From positions 20,816,563 to 20,880,562 of the forward strand of contig LR990048.1 of assembly GCA_905147135.1 (NCBI GenBank): a stretch of 64,000 bases of DNA, in the 5' to 3' direction. Shown piece after piece: positions 1 to 10,890 of this stretch (within the stretch, counting starts at the first letter, position 1; every line of letters begins with the position of its first letter). This DNA is from Blastobasis lacticolella (taxonomy: Eukaryota > Arthropoda > Insecta > Lepidoptera > Blastobasidae). The position numbers and the translations under genes are program-made. The notes under the pieces were generated by a model. It was not told the origin of the DNA. It was given only the letters and a program-made list of their open reading frames with translations, and searched no databases.

Positions 1-95
1 ATTGTAGTCGCTCCTTCAAAATTAACTTATCCGCTGAATCCGAAACCTCGCGCGCCAGAGTGCAACCGGGACATTAATGCCATAATGACCATTAT
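1..95 (+). repeat. SINE family S1, 3' end fragment
   Basis: The tail GTGCAACCGGGACATTAATG and the preceding CCTCGCGCGCC match the 3' end of the S1 SINE copies found at 10.3, 33.9 and 55.5 kb. Truncated by the window edge and diverged. Confidence 0.6.
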
Positions 96-1860
96 TTTAA
101 AACAAATGTCACATTAGTGATCACTATAAAGTGAAAAATTGTATAACATTTCAAAGTATAGTAAATTCGTTCTTACATCGATCACTCAACAAGTTACCAC
201 TTAACATAAATGACGAAGTTGTCCGGTGGTACCTTGAGCTGCTGCACTATTCGATTGCACGTCGCCATATCAGATGTCCGTTGCGCATTGAGCCAATCAA
301 TCAACGTAGGTTAGGTACTTGCTAGGAGCTGTCACGGTCCAGTTGGCGGAAATTGCTTCCGACCTGCGCTGCGGCTGCGCATCGCTGCAGCGACTCTTCC
401 GGAGCATATACTGGTGTCCCGGTGATGGGAGACTGCATATTTTCATTATCATTTACATTTCAGCGTCAGCCCCATCACAATAAGAGGACTATGTTCTTGC
501 AACATAAATTATACTTACTTAAATAGGTACAGGGCCGACAATACTCTTAAATATATGATGATGATGAAATACAGAGCATTTCTCCTGTCATTGGCTCACC
601 ACATACACAAGTGAGTGAGTGTGTTGTGAATACCATCAAGAAACTGACATAGGTATAGGTAATTTCGTTTTTATTTTCAATCATTCTAATGGGCAATCTT
701 ATCAGTCTGTTGAGGTACCAGGCTTCTTTTTATTAATCAGCAAGCATAGAACATCACGTCCCATACTGCACTGGTATTGTATTGCGGATTACGTGAAAAT
801 GGTTTTTTGTAAGATTTGGGCAGGTTCTCTCTAGATGGATGTTCCCCAGACCCCTTCATTGGCATATAAAATAAGCGACTCAACATTGTATCACAGCCTC
901 TACCTACAATGTGATTATCGGCATCCCTTATCTCCTTTGCTTCAAGTTACTATCAGTAATAACTTTTGTTGATTACAGTTCATATGCCTGTTTACTGTTT
1001 ACATATCTCATGAAAGTCCCGACCCAAAATTGTTAAAAGAGGACCGTCATAGTATCCGGTTTGATCTGGTTTTTCTCTCTATCACAAAAATTTTCAACTT
1101 TTGTTGTGTCGTAAAAATATTGGCTCATCACTCATTTGCATCGCAGAATCTACAGCTACCATGACCTTGACCTATAGATTCCGATAACAATGTCACAGGA
1201 TACCGTCCATTGCACGATGCAGTTCGAGCTGGTTTCCGAGCAGTCTCTTCCGACTCGGCAATGGGTGACGCAGTAGGCCCCGGTTACGTCAGCGAACAGG
1301 AAGTACACTAAGATCGCAGAGTTGGTGTTGTTGGTCCACAATGGAATCGACTTCCGTTTGAAGAAAAAATGTATAGCATCGGCACTAGCGCGGTGCTGAA
1401 ACAAAAAATTATTGAAGGGGTTTTGATTTTAATTACTGATGGTGAGTAAAAACTGTGAGTTAAAACTAAGTTGAACATTTAACAAGCAATTACAATTGAT
1501 AGCAAATGATTTGTTCACGCTTTACAAAATTGTCCACAACTATTATGACTCTCCAGCGCTCCTCTCTTTTATAAACTTTAATACTCGCTATAAATCAGGA
1601 AATCCTAGTCAGACTTTTTGCCCTTCAAGTTTACTCGAATAAATCATCATATTATAACCCTGTAGTCCGTATTTGTCGCCAATACAATGAAGCGTCAAAA
1701 CAAATAATCACATTTACCACGTTTTTAATTAGCAACGCATGTGCCGGTAACATTCCGCTGTGGATTATTTTGCAACAAACACTATACCTTTGACCTGTGT
1801 ACAAAAAAGTTTTCTATTTAAAAAAATAAATAAAATAGGATGGAATTGAACCTTTTTTTC
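96..1860. other. No recognisable gene
   Basis: Short ORFs only, none with a recognised domain or codon bias. AT-rich non-coding DNA; no element could be delimited. Confidence 0.5.
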
Positions 1861-2055
1861 AGTTTTTTTATTCTACGCAGTGACAATCGAGCACAGAGCC
1901 CATATGATGGTAAGCGGTATCTGTCGCATTTAGATTGCAGGCAACTAAAATGCAGAATCGGAGGTACGTTGTCACTGTGATGTCTAATATGGAATGCACT
2001 GTGAGGTCTAATATGAAAGTGATTGTAATTAGGCTGGCTACCTTATCCTTCATAA
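1861..2055 (+). repeat. LINE-type repeat, family D
   Basis: Matches copies at 9.70, 12.33, 26.49 and 41.64 kb: '..CAGTGACAA..GAGCA..CC..ATGATGGTAAGCGGTATCTGTC', then GTTGCAGGCAAC-like and GTTGTCACTGTGA. Several copies continue into ACAACAATGCAAGCATTGTT, a common lepidopteran dispersed sequence. Autonomous parent not visible. Confidence 0.6.
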
Positions 2056-2189
2056 CATATTTCATATTTTATGGGAATGTGAACTGTGGCAACATGAGAC
2101 ATGCTTAATGTTGGTTTCTTTTTCCTGTCACTCAGGTACAGTTTATTATTCGAGCCTAATAGCGACAATAGGCAACTTTGAAGTCTATG

Positions 2190-2312
2190 GGTGCTTGTAT
2201 GTATAATAAGTATGTATTTAAAAGTATTTAAGTAGTTTATCAGTTATCTAGCACCTATAGCACAAGCTTTGCTTAGTTTGGGGCTAGATGGCGCTGTGTG
2301 AATTTGTCCACG
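2190..2312 (+). repeat. SINE family S2, right part
   Basis: Contains GGGGCTAGATGGCGCTGTGTG followed by AATTTGTCCACG, the conserved 3' half of family S2 (full copies at 2569-2794, 5607-5838 and 61159-61397). Forms an inverted pair with the copy at 2569-2794. Confidence 0.75.
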
Positions 2313-2568
2313 AATATTTATTTATTTTGTCATAATTATTATTGGCAACATTATGCTCGAGATAACTTAATTACCTAGTGTATGTCCGCAGTACGTTTCC
2401 CCTGATTTCTGGCATTGACTAAGCCTGACATTTTGTTTGACGCTGTCTCCGCTTTTTGAAGTAGGAAGTCGGGAACACTATCTTTTCTACTCGTGCCAGT
2501 TACATCTTAATTCAATTTGTTGCCGACTCTAAGACACGCCTGAGTATAAATAAAAATAAATTAATATT

Positions 2569-2794
2569 CGTGGACAAATTCACACAGCGCCATCTAGCCC
2601 CAAACTAAGCAAAGCTTGTACTATGGGTGCTAGATAACTGATATACTACTTAAATACTTTTTAAATATATACTTATTATACATAGAACACCCAGACCCGT
2701 AACAGAAATTAAAATTCATCATTTCAATTTCTGCCCGGCCGGGAATCGAACCCGGGACCTCTTGCGTGGCAGACCATTGAACCACTCAGGTCGT
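2569..2794 (-). mobile_element. SINE family S2, tRNA-derived head
   Basis: On the minus strand it begins with a tRNA-like head (CCTGAGTGGTTCAATGG..., B-box GGTTCGATTCCC-like, 2725-2794), then TTCTGTTACGGGTCTG and the body ending GCTAGATGGCGCTGTGTG. The head resembles a tRNA but lacks a complete cloverleaf, so it is a SINE and not a tRNA gene. Confidence 0.75.
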
Positions 2795-2904
2795 CAAAAC
2801 TTAACCTAGACCTAAACTTAACCTTAGTATCAAAACTTAGGACCTATATGTGGTCGCTGCTGTAGATACTGGCTCCACAGGAGTTGCAGCGGTGGAAATG
2901 AGTG

Positions 2905-3040
2905 GCGGGGCAAAGCCTTACCAAATCCTTCAAACCGGAACACAACAATGCAAGCATTGTTGCTTAGCGGCAGAAACGGGTGGTACTCACCCAGACGGAC
3001 TCCTCAAGCTTCACAGAGTCCTATCCGATGTACTTCGACA
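2905..3040 (+). repeat. LINE-type repeat, family D, distal part
   Basis: Contains ACAACAATGCAAGCATTGTT and the GGTGGTACTCACCCAGACGG continuation also seen at 6.33 and 9.88 kb. Possibly the other half of the copy at 1861, separated by the SINE S2 pair. Confidence 0.5.
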
Positions 3041-3055
3041 AGATCCTTCCCATGG

Positions 3056-3228
3056 CCATTAGCGTATCTAGGGCTATTTTCCAGGGGGGGCCTGGCCCCT
3101 GACGTAGCCGATGAAGCCGAGTCAATCGCCAATGTACAGTCAGTGAGCACCCGATCCTGGGGTGGGCACCAGACCATTCTGGGGTGGGCACGGCCCCCCT
3201 CTTCCTACGCCTATGCCCATGGCTCACA
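3056..3228. mobile_element. Non-autonomous DNA element, hAT-like MITE
   Basis: Ends are inverted: GCGTATCTAGGG plus a G-run and GGCCTGGCCCC on the left, GGCACGGCCCCCCTC and CCTACGCC on the right. This fits hAT-type elements with a GCGTAGCTAGGGGGG terminus. Short and without coding capacity. Confidence 0.5.
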
Positions 3229-3530
3229 GACGGCCCTCCTCAGAAGGATAATCCAGTAAAGTGTGTTTGTGGGATGAACGACACAAAGCAAATATAAATA
3301 AACGATTTAGCAGCTGTATTGACTTTATTTCACGGCTGACCAAGTGTTCTAGTTATCGTCTCGCAATCTGTACACCTAGCTCCATGCCTGGTTAGGATTT
3401 CCGTTATGCTAATAGATGTCTAGCTTTTTTGGCCAACGGCACCCTTATTGTTTTTGCCTGTCGCGGATGGCTGAGCGGTGAAGGATGTGATTGTTTCATA
3501 ACATCACCTTGCTCCCCTTTAATTTGGGTG

Positions 3531-3538
3531 ACCTAGGC
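3531..3538. repeat. Target-site duplication, left copy
   Basis: ACCTAGGC directly before the hAT terminus; identical to 4633-4640. Confidence 0.85.
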
Positions 3539-4632
3539 CAGTGCTCCTCAAACCGTGTGCCGCGGCGCACTGGTGTACCGTGCCGTTAGTTAGTTTGCCG
3601 GTAAATATTTTGTTTGATATGTACTCAACCTCTAATTCGCTCTCGATTTTAAGAGCCAAAATACCTACTATAAATACCTATTGAGATCACTGCGCTTGCT
3701 CATTATCGGTTTACGTTGCTTTTTTTACGTCAACCCCATCTCTTGTGAGCCAATATTTGGAAAATTTTCAGTTCGCTCCTGTCGGTCAATTTTTAATCAT
3801 TGAAAGCGTCCGCGTCGCGTGATCAAACCGGCCAAAGAGCCAAATTACTAAAAATTACGAGCTCGCTGTGCTTGCTCATTCATTAGTTTGTTACACGTTG
3901 ACCCCAGCTGTTCTTAATAATAATCTGAAAAATGTCGAGCTTGGTGCGCTTGCGAAGAAAAAACAGATATATTGTTGTTGTTGTTTACGCTGTGTTGCTA
4001 ACACAGCGTAAAGGATAAATAAATATTTATGAGGAAAATGGCAGAATGTTTCTTTTTCTTCGCGTGCAAGTGCCAGGTAGGTAAGGGCGTGAAAAGAAAA
4101 ATCAACATACAGTCTACAATTTTGTGTGTAATAAAGAGTATATCTATCTATCTATATTAAAAATTTAAAAAAGCTATTTTTTTCATATTAATAACATACT
4201 TATTGCGAATTGTAAATAATTTGATAAAATTGAATGTTTATGTATAACTAAGGAAATTCAAATTATTTAATAAAGAAAATCTGTACCTACCTACCTACCT
4301 ATTTTCAGCCGCATAAAAAATCTTTCTTGTTCCTAAAAAATTATAAACTAATGAATTAATTTAATCACGCTATTAAATTAATACCTACATCTTAACTTAA
4401 ATGGAGGTATCATAACATATAAGTACGTGATACCTCCATTTAAGATAAGTAAAATTAAACTAAAAAGCACGCGTACGTAATATCTAGGGTTATGTGCTTA
4501 AAAGTTATACAAAAACATCCTACTTACGAGCAAGTGTGATAAAAATAGATTTTTCTTTATGGTGGAGGTACCTCTAAAATGATTTGATGAATCGTAGGTG
4601 TACCTTGAACAGAAAATATTTGAGGAACACTG
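3539..4632. mobile_element. Non-autonomous hAT transposon with 8-bp target-site duplication
   Basis: Starts CAGTGCTCCTCAAA and ends TTTGAGGAACACTG, an imperfect terminal inverted repeat. It is flanked on both sides by ACCTAGGC (3531-3538 and 4633-4640), the 8-bp duplication expected for hAT. 1094 bp, no transposase ORF. Inside are CT-rich microsatellite tracts (CTAC)n near 4288 and a 17-bp perfect hairpin at 4396-4444. Confidence 0.88.
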
Positions 4633-4640
4633 ACCTAGGC
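4633..4640. repeat. Target-site duplication, right copy
   Basis: ACCTAGGC directly after the hAT terminus; identical to 3531-3538. Confidence 0.85.
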
Positions 4641-4969
4641 TTAGGTTGCCTTAACTCCGTCTTGTAGTCTTGACAAGACTACGTTCGCCATTTTGGTCCT
4701 AGTTCATAGGGTCAAAGTTATGTCGTGCCATTGGGTGAACGCTAGCTGTCACCTTTTAGTGTTTTAGTACGGTTTTAGTTACCTCCTTTGACAACGAATC
4801 CATCGTCATCTCTTGGTGTTGCGAAAATCATGACTGCAAGAACATTGTATAACATCAGTCATATGCAACACACCGGTCTACGATATTAAAAGATCCGTCT
4901 ACGTGCAGATACAACAATATGCAGTTAGTATAATCTACTACGTATTGCCTATATTGAACGTGACCTAGG

Positions 4970-5232
4970 CCGTGTGGTGTCCGGCAGAGTAGAATAGCAC
5001 CAACCCCTTACACTAGTGGGTGTCGCACTACGCGACTAATGTATTCGAGGCAAAAGATCTAAGCGCCTCCGTAGACTGGAAAATGGGCAACAGCATTTTC
5101 CATTGTTATATTATAACACTGCGATCTCCAACCCGCATGCTAAGCGTGGAGATTATGGCAATAACCTCTCTTTTTGTGGGAGAGGCCCTGGGTCCTGCAG
5201 TGGACTGTTATGGGCTATGATGATGAACGTGG
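4970..5232 (+). mobile_element. Retroposon family B (TGATGA-tailed)
   Basis: CCGTGTGGTGTCCGGCAGAG start, TGGAAAATGGGCA-CAGC-TTTTCCAT core and CCTGCAGTGGACTGTTATGG before a TGATGATGA tail. Other copies: 17471-17637, 27088-27365 and, inverted, 53048-53302. A short polymerase-III or LINE-mobilised element is likely; class is inferred. Confidence 0.7.
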
Positions 5233-5309
5233 CCTTCCTTTAAAAATGTCTCCCAAAAACTTCTTTTCTCGCAAGCATCCCGCAATGGCAATCACGAAAT
5301 GTAAGGAGA

Positions 5310-5455
5310 TTCTATTCAACTACTTTGGTTACTAATAAGATAGTAAAATGCGTGAGTGATGCCTCTGGTATTGCAAACGTCCAGAGGCTGCGGTGACTGC
5401 TCACCATCAGACAGGCCGTAAACTTGTTTGCCACCATAGTGGTATAAAAAAAAAT
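5310..5455 (-). repeat. LINE 3' end fragment (family L1)
   Basis: The segment with GCAAACGTCCAGAGGCTGCGG, CACCATCAGACAGGCCG and TTTGCCACC is the 3' tail also present next to RT remnants at 26.1 and 55.9 kb. No coding sequence left here. Confidence 0.5.
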
Positions 5456-5606
5456 GTCAAATTGGGAAATTTTTACATAAAAATTTAACATTGTTTTTAA
5501 TCTGGCTAAGTAGAACAACACCAATGTCGGACAAAACTGGTTCAGTCTGAACGTGCTAAGAGAAATTAGTCTGATACCTTCAACATTCATGATATTCATA
5601 ACATAA

Positions 5607-5838
5607 CCTGAGTGGTTCAGTTGGTTAACACGCAGTTCTGTCTGTCACGCAGAGGTCCCGGGTTCGATTCCCGACCGGACAGAAATTGAAACTCATTTCT
5701 GTTACAGGTCTGAGAGTTGGATGTATAATAAGTATATATTGAACAAAAAATATAAGTAGTGTATCAGGTTTTTGGCACCTTATAACACAAGCTTTACTTA
5801 CTTTGAGGCTAGATGGCGCTGTGTGAATTGTCCAAGTA
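5607..5838 (+). mobile_element. SINE family S2, full-length copy
   Basis: tRNA-like head at 5607-5680 (CCTGAGTGGTTCAGTTGG, GGTTCGATTCCC), then TTCTGTTACAGGTCTGAGAG and the end GAGGCTAGATGGCGCTGTGTG. Diverged from the 2.5- and 61-kb copies. Confidence 0.75.
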
Positions 5839-6160
5839 CATACATTTATTTCATTTTAACCTTCAAGAAAGGCCTTCTTTCTCAAAGGCCAGTCCCGCAT
5901 TACTCGCGATCCTCCGGTGTTACGGTTGTCCCTCATCTCAAGGGAAGGCAGCACTCAGCAAGACCTCAAACATCCTCATCCGGCTTACGCAAAACTGCAT
6001 CGAGCGATGCCGCATTGCTGCTAAATCACCGTTTGTCCTTTTGTGGACCGATTCGCGACAGCATTGGGGAGACAATGCGTGGACGCGGAACGCCGCCTAT
6101 TGTGCGCCGGCGCCGGTCTAGCGCTCCTAACCTATGGGCTGGTGAGGCGGCAGCCTGGTA
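5839..6160. other. Unidentified, moderately GC-rich stretch
   Basis: Two overlapping frames are open (102 and 129 codons) but neither shows a known domain, hydrophobic pattern or splice context. May be an unrecognised repeat. Confidence 0.3.
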
Positions 6161-6164
6161 GTAT

Positions 6165-6400
6165 ACTATATCAGTGACTGCGAGCAGACAGACCAACTGA
6201 TAAGCGGTATCTGTCACCCTTATGGCCGATTTACATTGGGCAAGGACAGTGGCGTGTGACAGTGACACTACGCTGTACGAACTCGCTACTGTCCGATCTA
6301 CTTCCGAGTGTGTTGCTCACTTTACTTGTCAACTACAACAATGCAAGCATTGTTGCTTGGCGGCCGAAATAGATAACACTGTGATACTTACCTAGGCGAA
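6165..6400. repeat. LINE-type repeat, family D
   Basis: Shares GATAAGCGGTATCTGTC and ACAATGCAAGCATTGTTGCT with the family D copies; the middle is altered. Confidence 0.45.
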
Positions 6401-9185
6401 TACTGTTAAATTAGCCGTGATAGCCGACGGAGTTCACAACAAACATGTCTAGACATGATGTCAGACTGTGTTCGATACCGTTTGTGTCGTGCGAAGCGCC
6501 CGAACATCGAATTGCGAATACAACGAAAGGTTTGTGTTGCAAAGTATAGAGAAACCCTGAGGAACGGGTCTCGACGAATTGCATAAGCGTTAGATTATTT
6601 CCCCAGCCGAAATAAGGGGCATATACGTTTGACATGTGTATGTGTGTGTTCTGTCTGTGGTATCGTACCTCCCGTACGGATGGACCGATTTCGATACAGT
6701 TTTCTTTAATTGAAAGGCAGTTTAATCGAAGCTAAAGCTTTGCTTCATTAAAATCAGTTCAGTAGTTCAGTAAATATTTGAGTGTATGTATTTTTCTGAC
6801 GTTACTCTGTCGGTTAGGTTATTAACTAAGGGTTTTCACAATCGTGACGTGAAAAATATTTTTTCATACCAAGTTTTTATCGCGCGTTCTCTATTATCAG
6901 TCAGAGTCGAGATTAATCAAACGATCTCAAACTCTATGGGTTTACCATGCGTAGTTCTTAAGACCACCTTCCGCTCAGCTCGCACCAAGTTGCAAAATTT
7001 CAGCTCAATCGGAAACCGGCAAATGGGTCAAATTTCACTTGGGAACATGTGAAACTAAATAAAAGCTTGTACAATAATAGAGTTTTCTTGATAGACTCCA
7101 ATCTATTAAGAAATATTTACCTACCCATTTTATACCCAGGTATTAACGTACCTACACCATAAAACTAGCTTACTTTCTGTCGTTTCTCAGTACACCTTGC
7201 GTAGGAAAAACATTGCCATGCATGTGTCGGTGACTGTTTGTTGACTCGGACCGCGGCGCCCTCAGCACAAACAGCAAACATCGCATGAGCATCGTATCTA
7301 ATGTAATTGCAATACTAGCTACAGCTGAGCCTTCACTCGCATGCGGCATGCCTAATGTTGATGGTGGTCAACTTTACTCATTCCCAGTATAATTGAATTT
7401 GGATTTGTTGTCCACGATAAAAATATTTTACGTTCATCCCCCTTATACCTCTCTCTAGAATGCCCTTTTTTAAAAAATCATCTACGTGCTAGTGATATTT
7501 TTTGTGGGCCCAGAGTGATCTGGGGCACAAAATAAAAAGTAGTTTCACGTTTAGAATGAGTGACTGTACATATTCACTAAGTTTCCGATTTTTTGGAATC
7601 TCCGACTTACCAATGTTCCCTTGTGGGAGTAACCGATACCAACCCACAGAAATGAAATTGAAAGTTTGCGGCCCCTTTCAGCCATTTATATGGAGATGAC
7701 CTTCTAGTTATTATCTATTTTGTAATCACGGAGTGCCAACCGTTCAACCGGTTTCAAGGTCCCAGCGAACGATTTTGGTCAAACTCGGTTCGCCAGCGGT
7801 ATTAGAAGGCACAAACGAAAAATTCGACTACCCTCAACCCACCCATCCAGTTCCCGGCCTCTGCGAGCATAGCGTCTTCGCTTAACCACGCTCTGCCACT
7901 ATCAAGTAAGTATAGCACCGATAGGTGGCGCGATACTTCCACACTGTATGTGGTTCGGTTCACGCCACGTGCGTAGCGCGCGTGTTCCCGTGTGAAACGG
8001 ATACCTCGCTTGCCGGATGACAAGGCAAGTGTAGTATCCGTATCCGAGCTTAGTTTGCTTACACGATTCAGAACGAAGGCGATGTGTTTGGTTTTGTTTT
8101 TTAATTGGACTTGTCGGGGTATTTGACTGCCATCTCGCCTGGTGGTAAGTGATTATGCGGTGAAGATGAAACTATGAACTATGATGGGATGCTTCAATAG
8201 GTATCTTACAAGATGTGAGCGATAATGTTTCTGATGGAAATCCAACATCGAAGTCGCAAACTTTTTTTTTAAATGAACTAAAAAAAAAAATTACGCTAAG
8301 GTTATTATCCCTAAGGTAATTTTTGCTTTTAATCAAAAATTTTGGATCAAAAAATTCGCTTATTTACGTTTATTATTTAAAAAAAGGTTTTTTTTTTATT
8401 ATTCTACATATAGTGGTCACCCCCGGCGGAAATTATTTATTGAAATAGGATTAATTAATCTCTTAACAGCTGTCAAAAAAACTACTGAAAAAACAAATGA
8501 GCTCATCCAGGTATGGGGTAACGCAAGTAGGCCGACCAGCCACCACAATGAAATGAACCAGCAGTTCCCCTCATTTGTTCATTTCATTGTGGTTACTTTC
8601 CACCAAGTTGCCCGATCGCCTGGCCACGTGTAACGTTAAAAAGATCCAGTAAACAGGTGTCAACATACAAAACAATACAATTACTAATCTCGTATTCGTA
8701 AAAAACAATGGTTTCTTGGAAGGCGAAGACATTACCAACAACATATCCGATGGCTATGGCGAATCTGTGTATCGCGCCACACGTGTCAGGAATACGCTAC
8801 AAGCCTCGCCGATAACGTGGCTGCAGCGCCACCAACATCTCGTCATTATACAAAATCAGTACTAAGGCGTTATTGTACTTAAATGTCAGTTTAAAACGCG
8901 CATTTCTTCACCAAGAGCGACGCCAACAGCTGAACGGATAAGTTGGTCGCATTGTGCCAAGTGCATGGTCGCCTATATTGTTTCCACTCGATTTACAATG
9001 TTTCAATTGCGTTCGCGGAATTTTTTTTTGTTAGTAACGTAAATAAATATGTATCAAATTGGCTTGTACCTGATGCGTGGGGCGTTTGGTCCTTAAATGC
9101 ATTATACTATGACGGGGTTTTCGGTACGGCTTATCGCGTAAAAACTATAATATGACTTTTCCAAATAGTATACTCGTAAAATACC
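6401..9185. other. No recognisable gene; diverged repeats
   Basis: Contains a stretch at 6650-7045 resembling LINE/Helitron debris (CGTACGGATGGACCGATTTCG). A repeat at 7732-7880 is shared with 33455-33640 (GTGCCAACCG, CCCAGCGAACGATTTTGGTC). An inverted repeat lies at 8542-8593. Short ORFs look like chance. Confidence 0.4.
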
Positions 9186-9425
9186 CATGCGAGAGCGTCG
9201 GTGGCCTAATGACTAGCGCGGGTCGGATTCGGACTCGTAAGTGAAAGGTAATGAGTTCGAACCCCGGTGCCGCCGTATACCCATGCATTTTTATGAGTAT
9301 GTATGCTCTTTACTGCACATTCTGGAATATTGATACTAACGTAAATCATGGTCAAGACGGACCCCGGTCCCTCGCGGGCGATGTTACAAGAGATATTAAC
9401 GCCGAGATGATTATTTTTATCCTTG
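9186..9425 (+). mobile_element. SINE family S1, internally deleted
   Basis: Head GAGCGTCGGTGGCCTAATGA with B-box GAGTTCGAACCCC (tRNA-derived), joined to the family's 3' part GTCAAGACGGACCCCGGTCC and GATATTAACGCCGAGATGAT. The central part seen at 10.3 and 33.9 kb is missing. Confidence 0.75.
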
Positions 9426-9694
9426 CGAAGTCTGTTAGTGTAACAGTACCAGGCCACTGTTAATATGCCATGCCATGCCATGTATCATAAGCCTTCTTCA
9501 CATTGGTGGAGAATATTGCTAAATCTCTACGATTAGCGGGCGGGTAGGAGATCACATTTTTTCACTTTCGATTAGATAGCCCGTCTGATTTCCAAATAGA
9601 TTATCAAGAATTAGACCATTCTGGACAGTCCACCGCTGAACATGAACCTCCTCTACAGTAGCGGAGGACGTGCCACAATCTCCACACTTATATT

Positions 9695-9965
9695 TTTTAT
9701 TCTATCCAGTGACAAAAGAGCAGACCACCCTCCTGATAGTAAGCGATAACTGTTGCCCATGACATACCTACGATGCAGGCAACAAAAATGCAGAACCACA
9801 AATGCGTTGTCACTGTAAGGGCTAAGATGAAATTCCTAAAGCCTATAATTGCGCTGGCTACCTTATCCTTCAAACTGGAACACAACAATGCAAGCATTGT
9901 TACTTGTCGGCAGAAATAGATAAGGCGGTGGTACTCCTCAGCCTTTATAGAGTCCTACCACGTGA
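9695..9965 (+). repeat. LINE-type repeat, family D, longest copy
   Basis: Has both halves: CAGTGACAAAAGAGCAGACC, GTTGTCACTGTAAGGGC, then CTTATCCTTCAAACTGGAAC and ACAACAATGCAAGCATTGTT. Shows that the two motifs belong to one element. Confidence 0.6.
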
Positions 9966-10294
9966 CAACACACTTACATAACTAATTTAGCAACCATGGC
10001 CCATTAACTAAGAAATAGTATTGCGTGGCAAACGAATTAAATATCAAAGCAAGTTTACATATTTCGCATAAACCATTTATCACAAGATGGACCAACAAAT
10101 GTTACTGATTAATGAGGTCGCAGTGTCTACTTTCCATGTATAAGGTAAGAGGAAAAATACAAATTCAAAGACGTATTTACCATATTATTAAACCATTAGT
10201 ATTTGTATTTTTTTATTACTTAATCGCCATTCTAGATTTGTAGTAGGGTGTTGATTCTTCTAAACTTTAACAACTCTACGATCTGTTTAAACTG

Positions 10295-10625
10295 ACTTGT
10301 CTCATAACCCGGGAGGGTTCGAATCCCGCTCCGGCCATGTACCAATGACTGTTTTCTGAGTTATGTACATAAATTGAATATTAACCCATGCTCTTACGGT
10401 AAGGGAAAACATCGTGATGAAACCTGCACATTCAGGCTACTGGATGTGTAACCATGATCCAATCTGGTCAGGTTCCCCTGGTAGCAGAGTCATGGAGGTC
10501 AGATGGCAGTCGCTCCACTGTAATTACCTGACCTGCCGAATCCTGGATCATGGTCAAGGCGGACCCCGGGCCCTCGTGCGCGAGAGCACAACCGGGACAT
10601 TAACGTCAAGATGATGATTATATTA
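10295..10625 (+). mobile_element. SINE family S1, nearly complete body
   Basis: GGGTTCGAATCCCGCTCCGG, TGCTCTTACGGTAAGGGAAA, ACATCGTGATGAAACCTGC, CAATCTGGTCAGGTTCCC, GTCGCTCCACTGTAATTACC and the end GGACATTAACGTCAAGATGA. Best copy in the window for the body. Confidence 0.8.
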
Positions 10626-10629
10626 TGGC

Positions 10630-10890
10630 CAGAGCCATAATAATATCCTTTTTAGAATTTCGGCTCGTCTATTACGTAGTTTCTCGTAAAACAAAGTCGC
10701 TTCCCGCCGTCTATCCCTATGTATCTATGTACGCTTAGATCTTTTAAACCACGCAACGGATATTAATGCGGTTTTCATTAAAGAGGGAGGTTTATAAGCA
10801 ACGAAAAAGAGTAGGTAGGGAAACCCTTCCCTAGTGTAACCCGGTGTAGTGTAAGTGTAAACGAAGTCGCGCCGGGTCTACTAGTTTGTA
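10630..10890. mobile_element. Possible Helitron-like fragment
   Basis: Ends GAAGTCGCGCCGGGTCTACTAG/T, reminiscent of lepidopteran Helitron 3' ends (CTAG before T). No 5' TC end could be assigned. Confidence 0.3.

Noticed and set aside
2725..2794. tRNA-like sequence with B-box
   Set aside because: Part of a dispersed SINE (copies at 5.6 and 61.3 kb). No complete cloverleaf, so not a tRNA gene. The same holds for 9186-9275 and 33883-33960.
4285..4305. (CTAC)n microsatellite
   Set aside because: Short and ordinary; it is inside the hAT element.
5772..6161. Overlapping + strand ORFs of 129 and 102 codons
   Set aside because: No domain, no start context and partly inside a SINE S2 copy.
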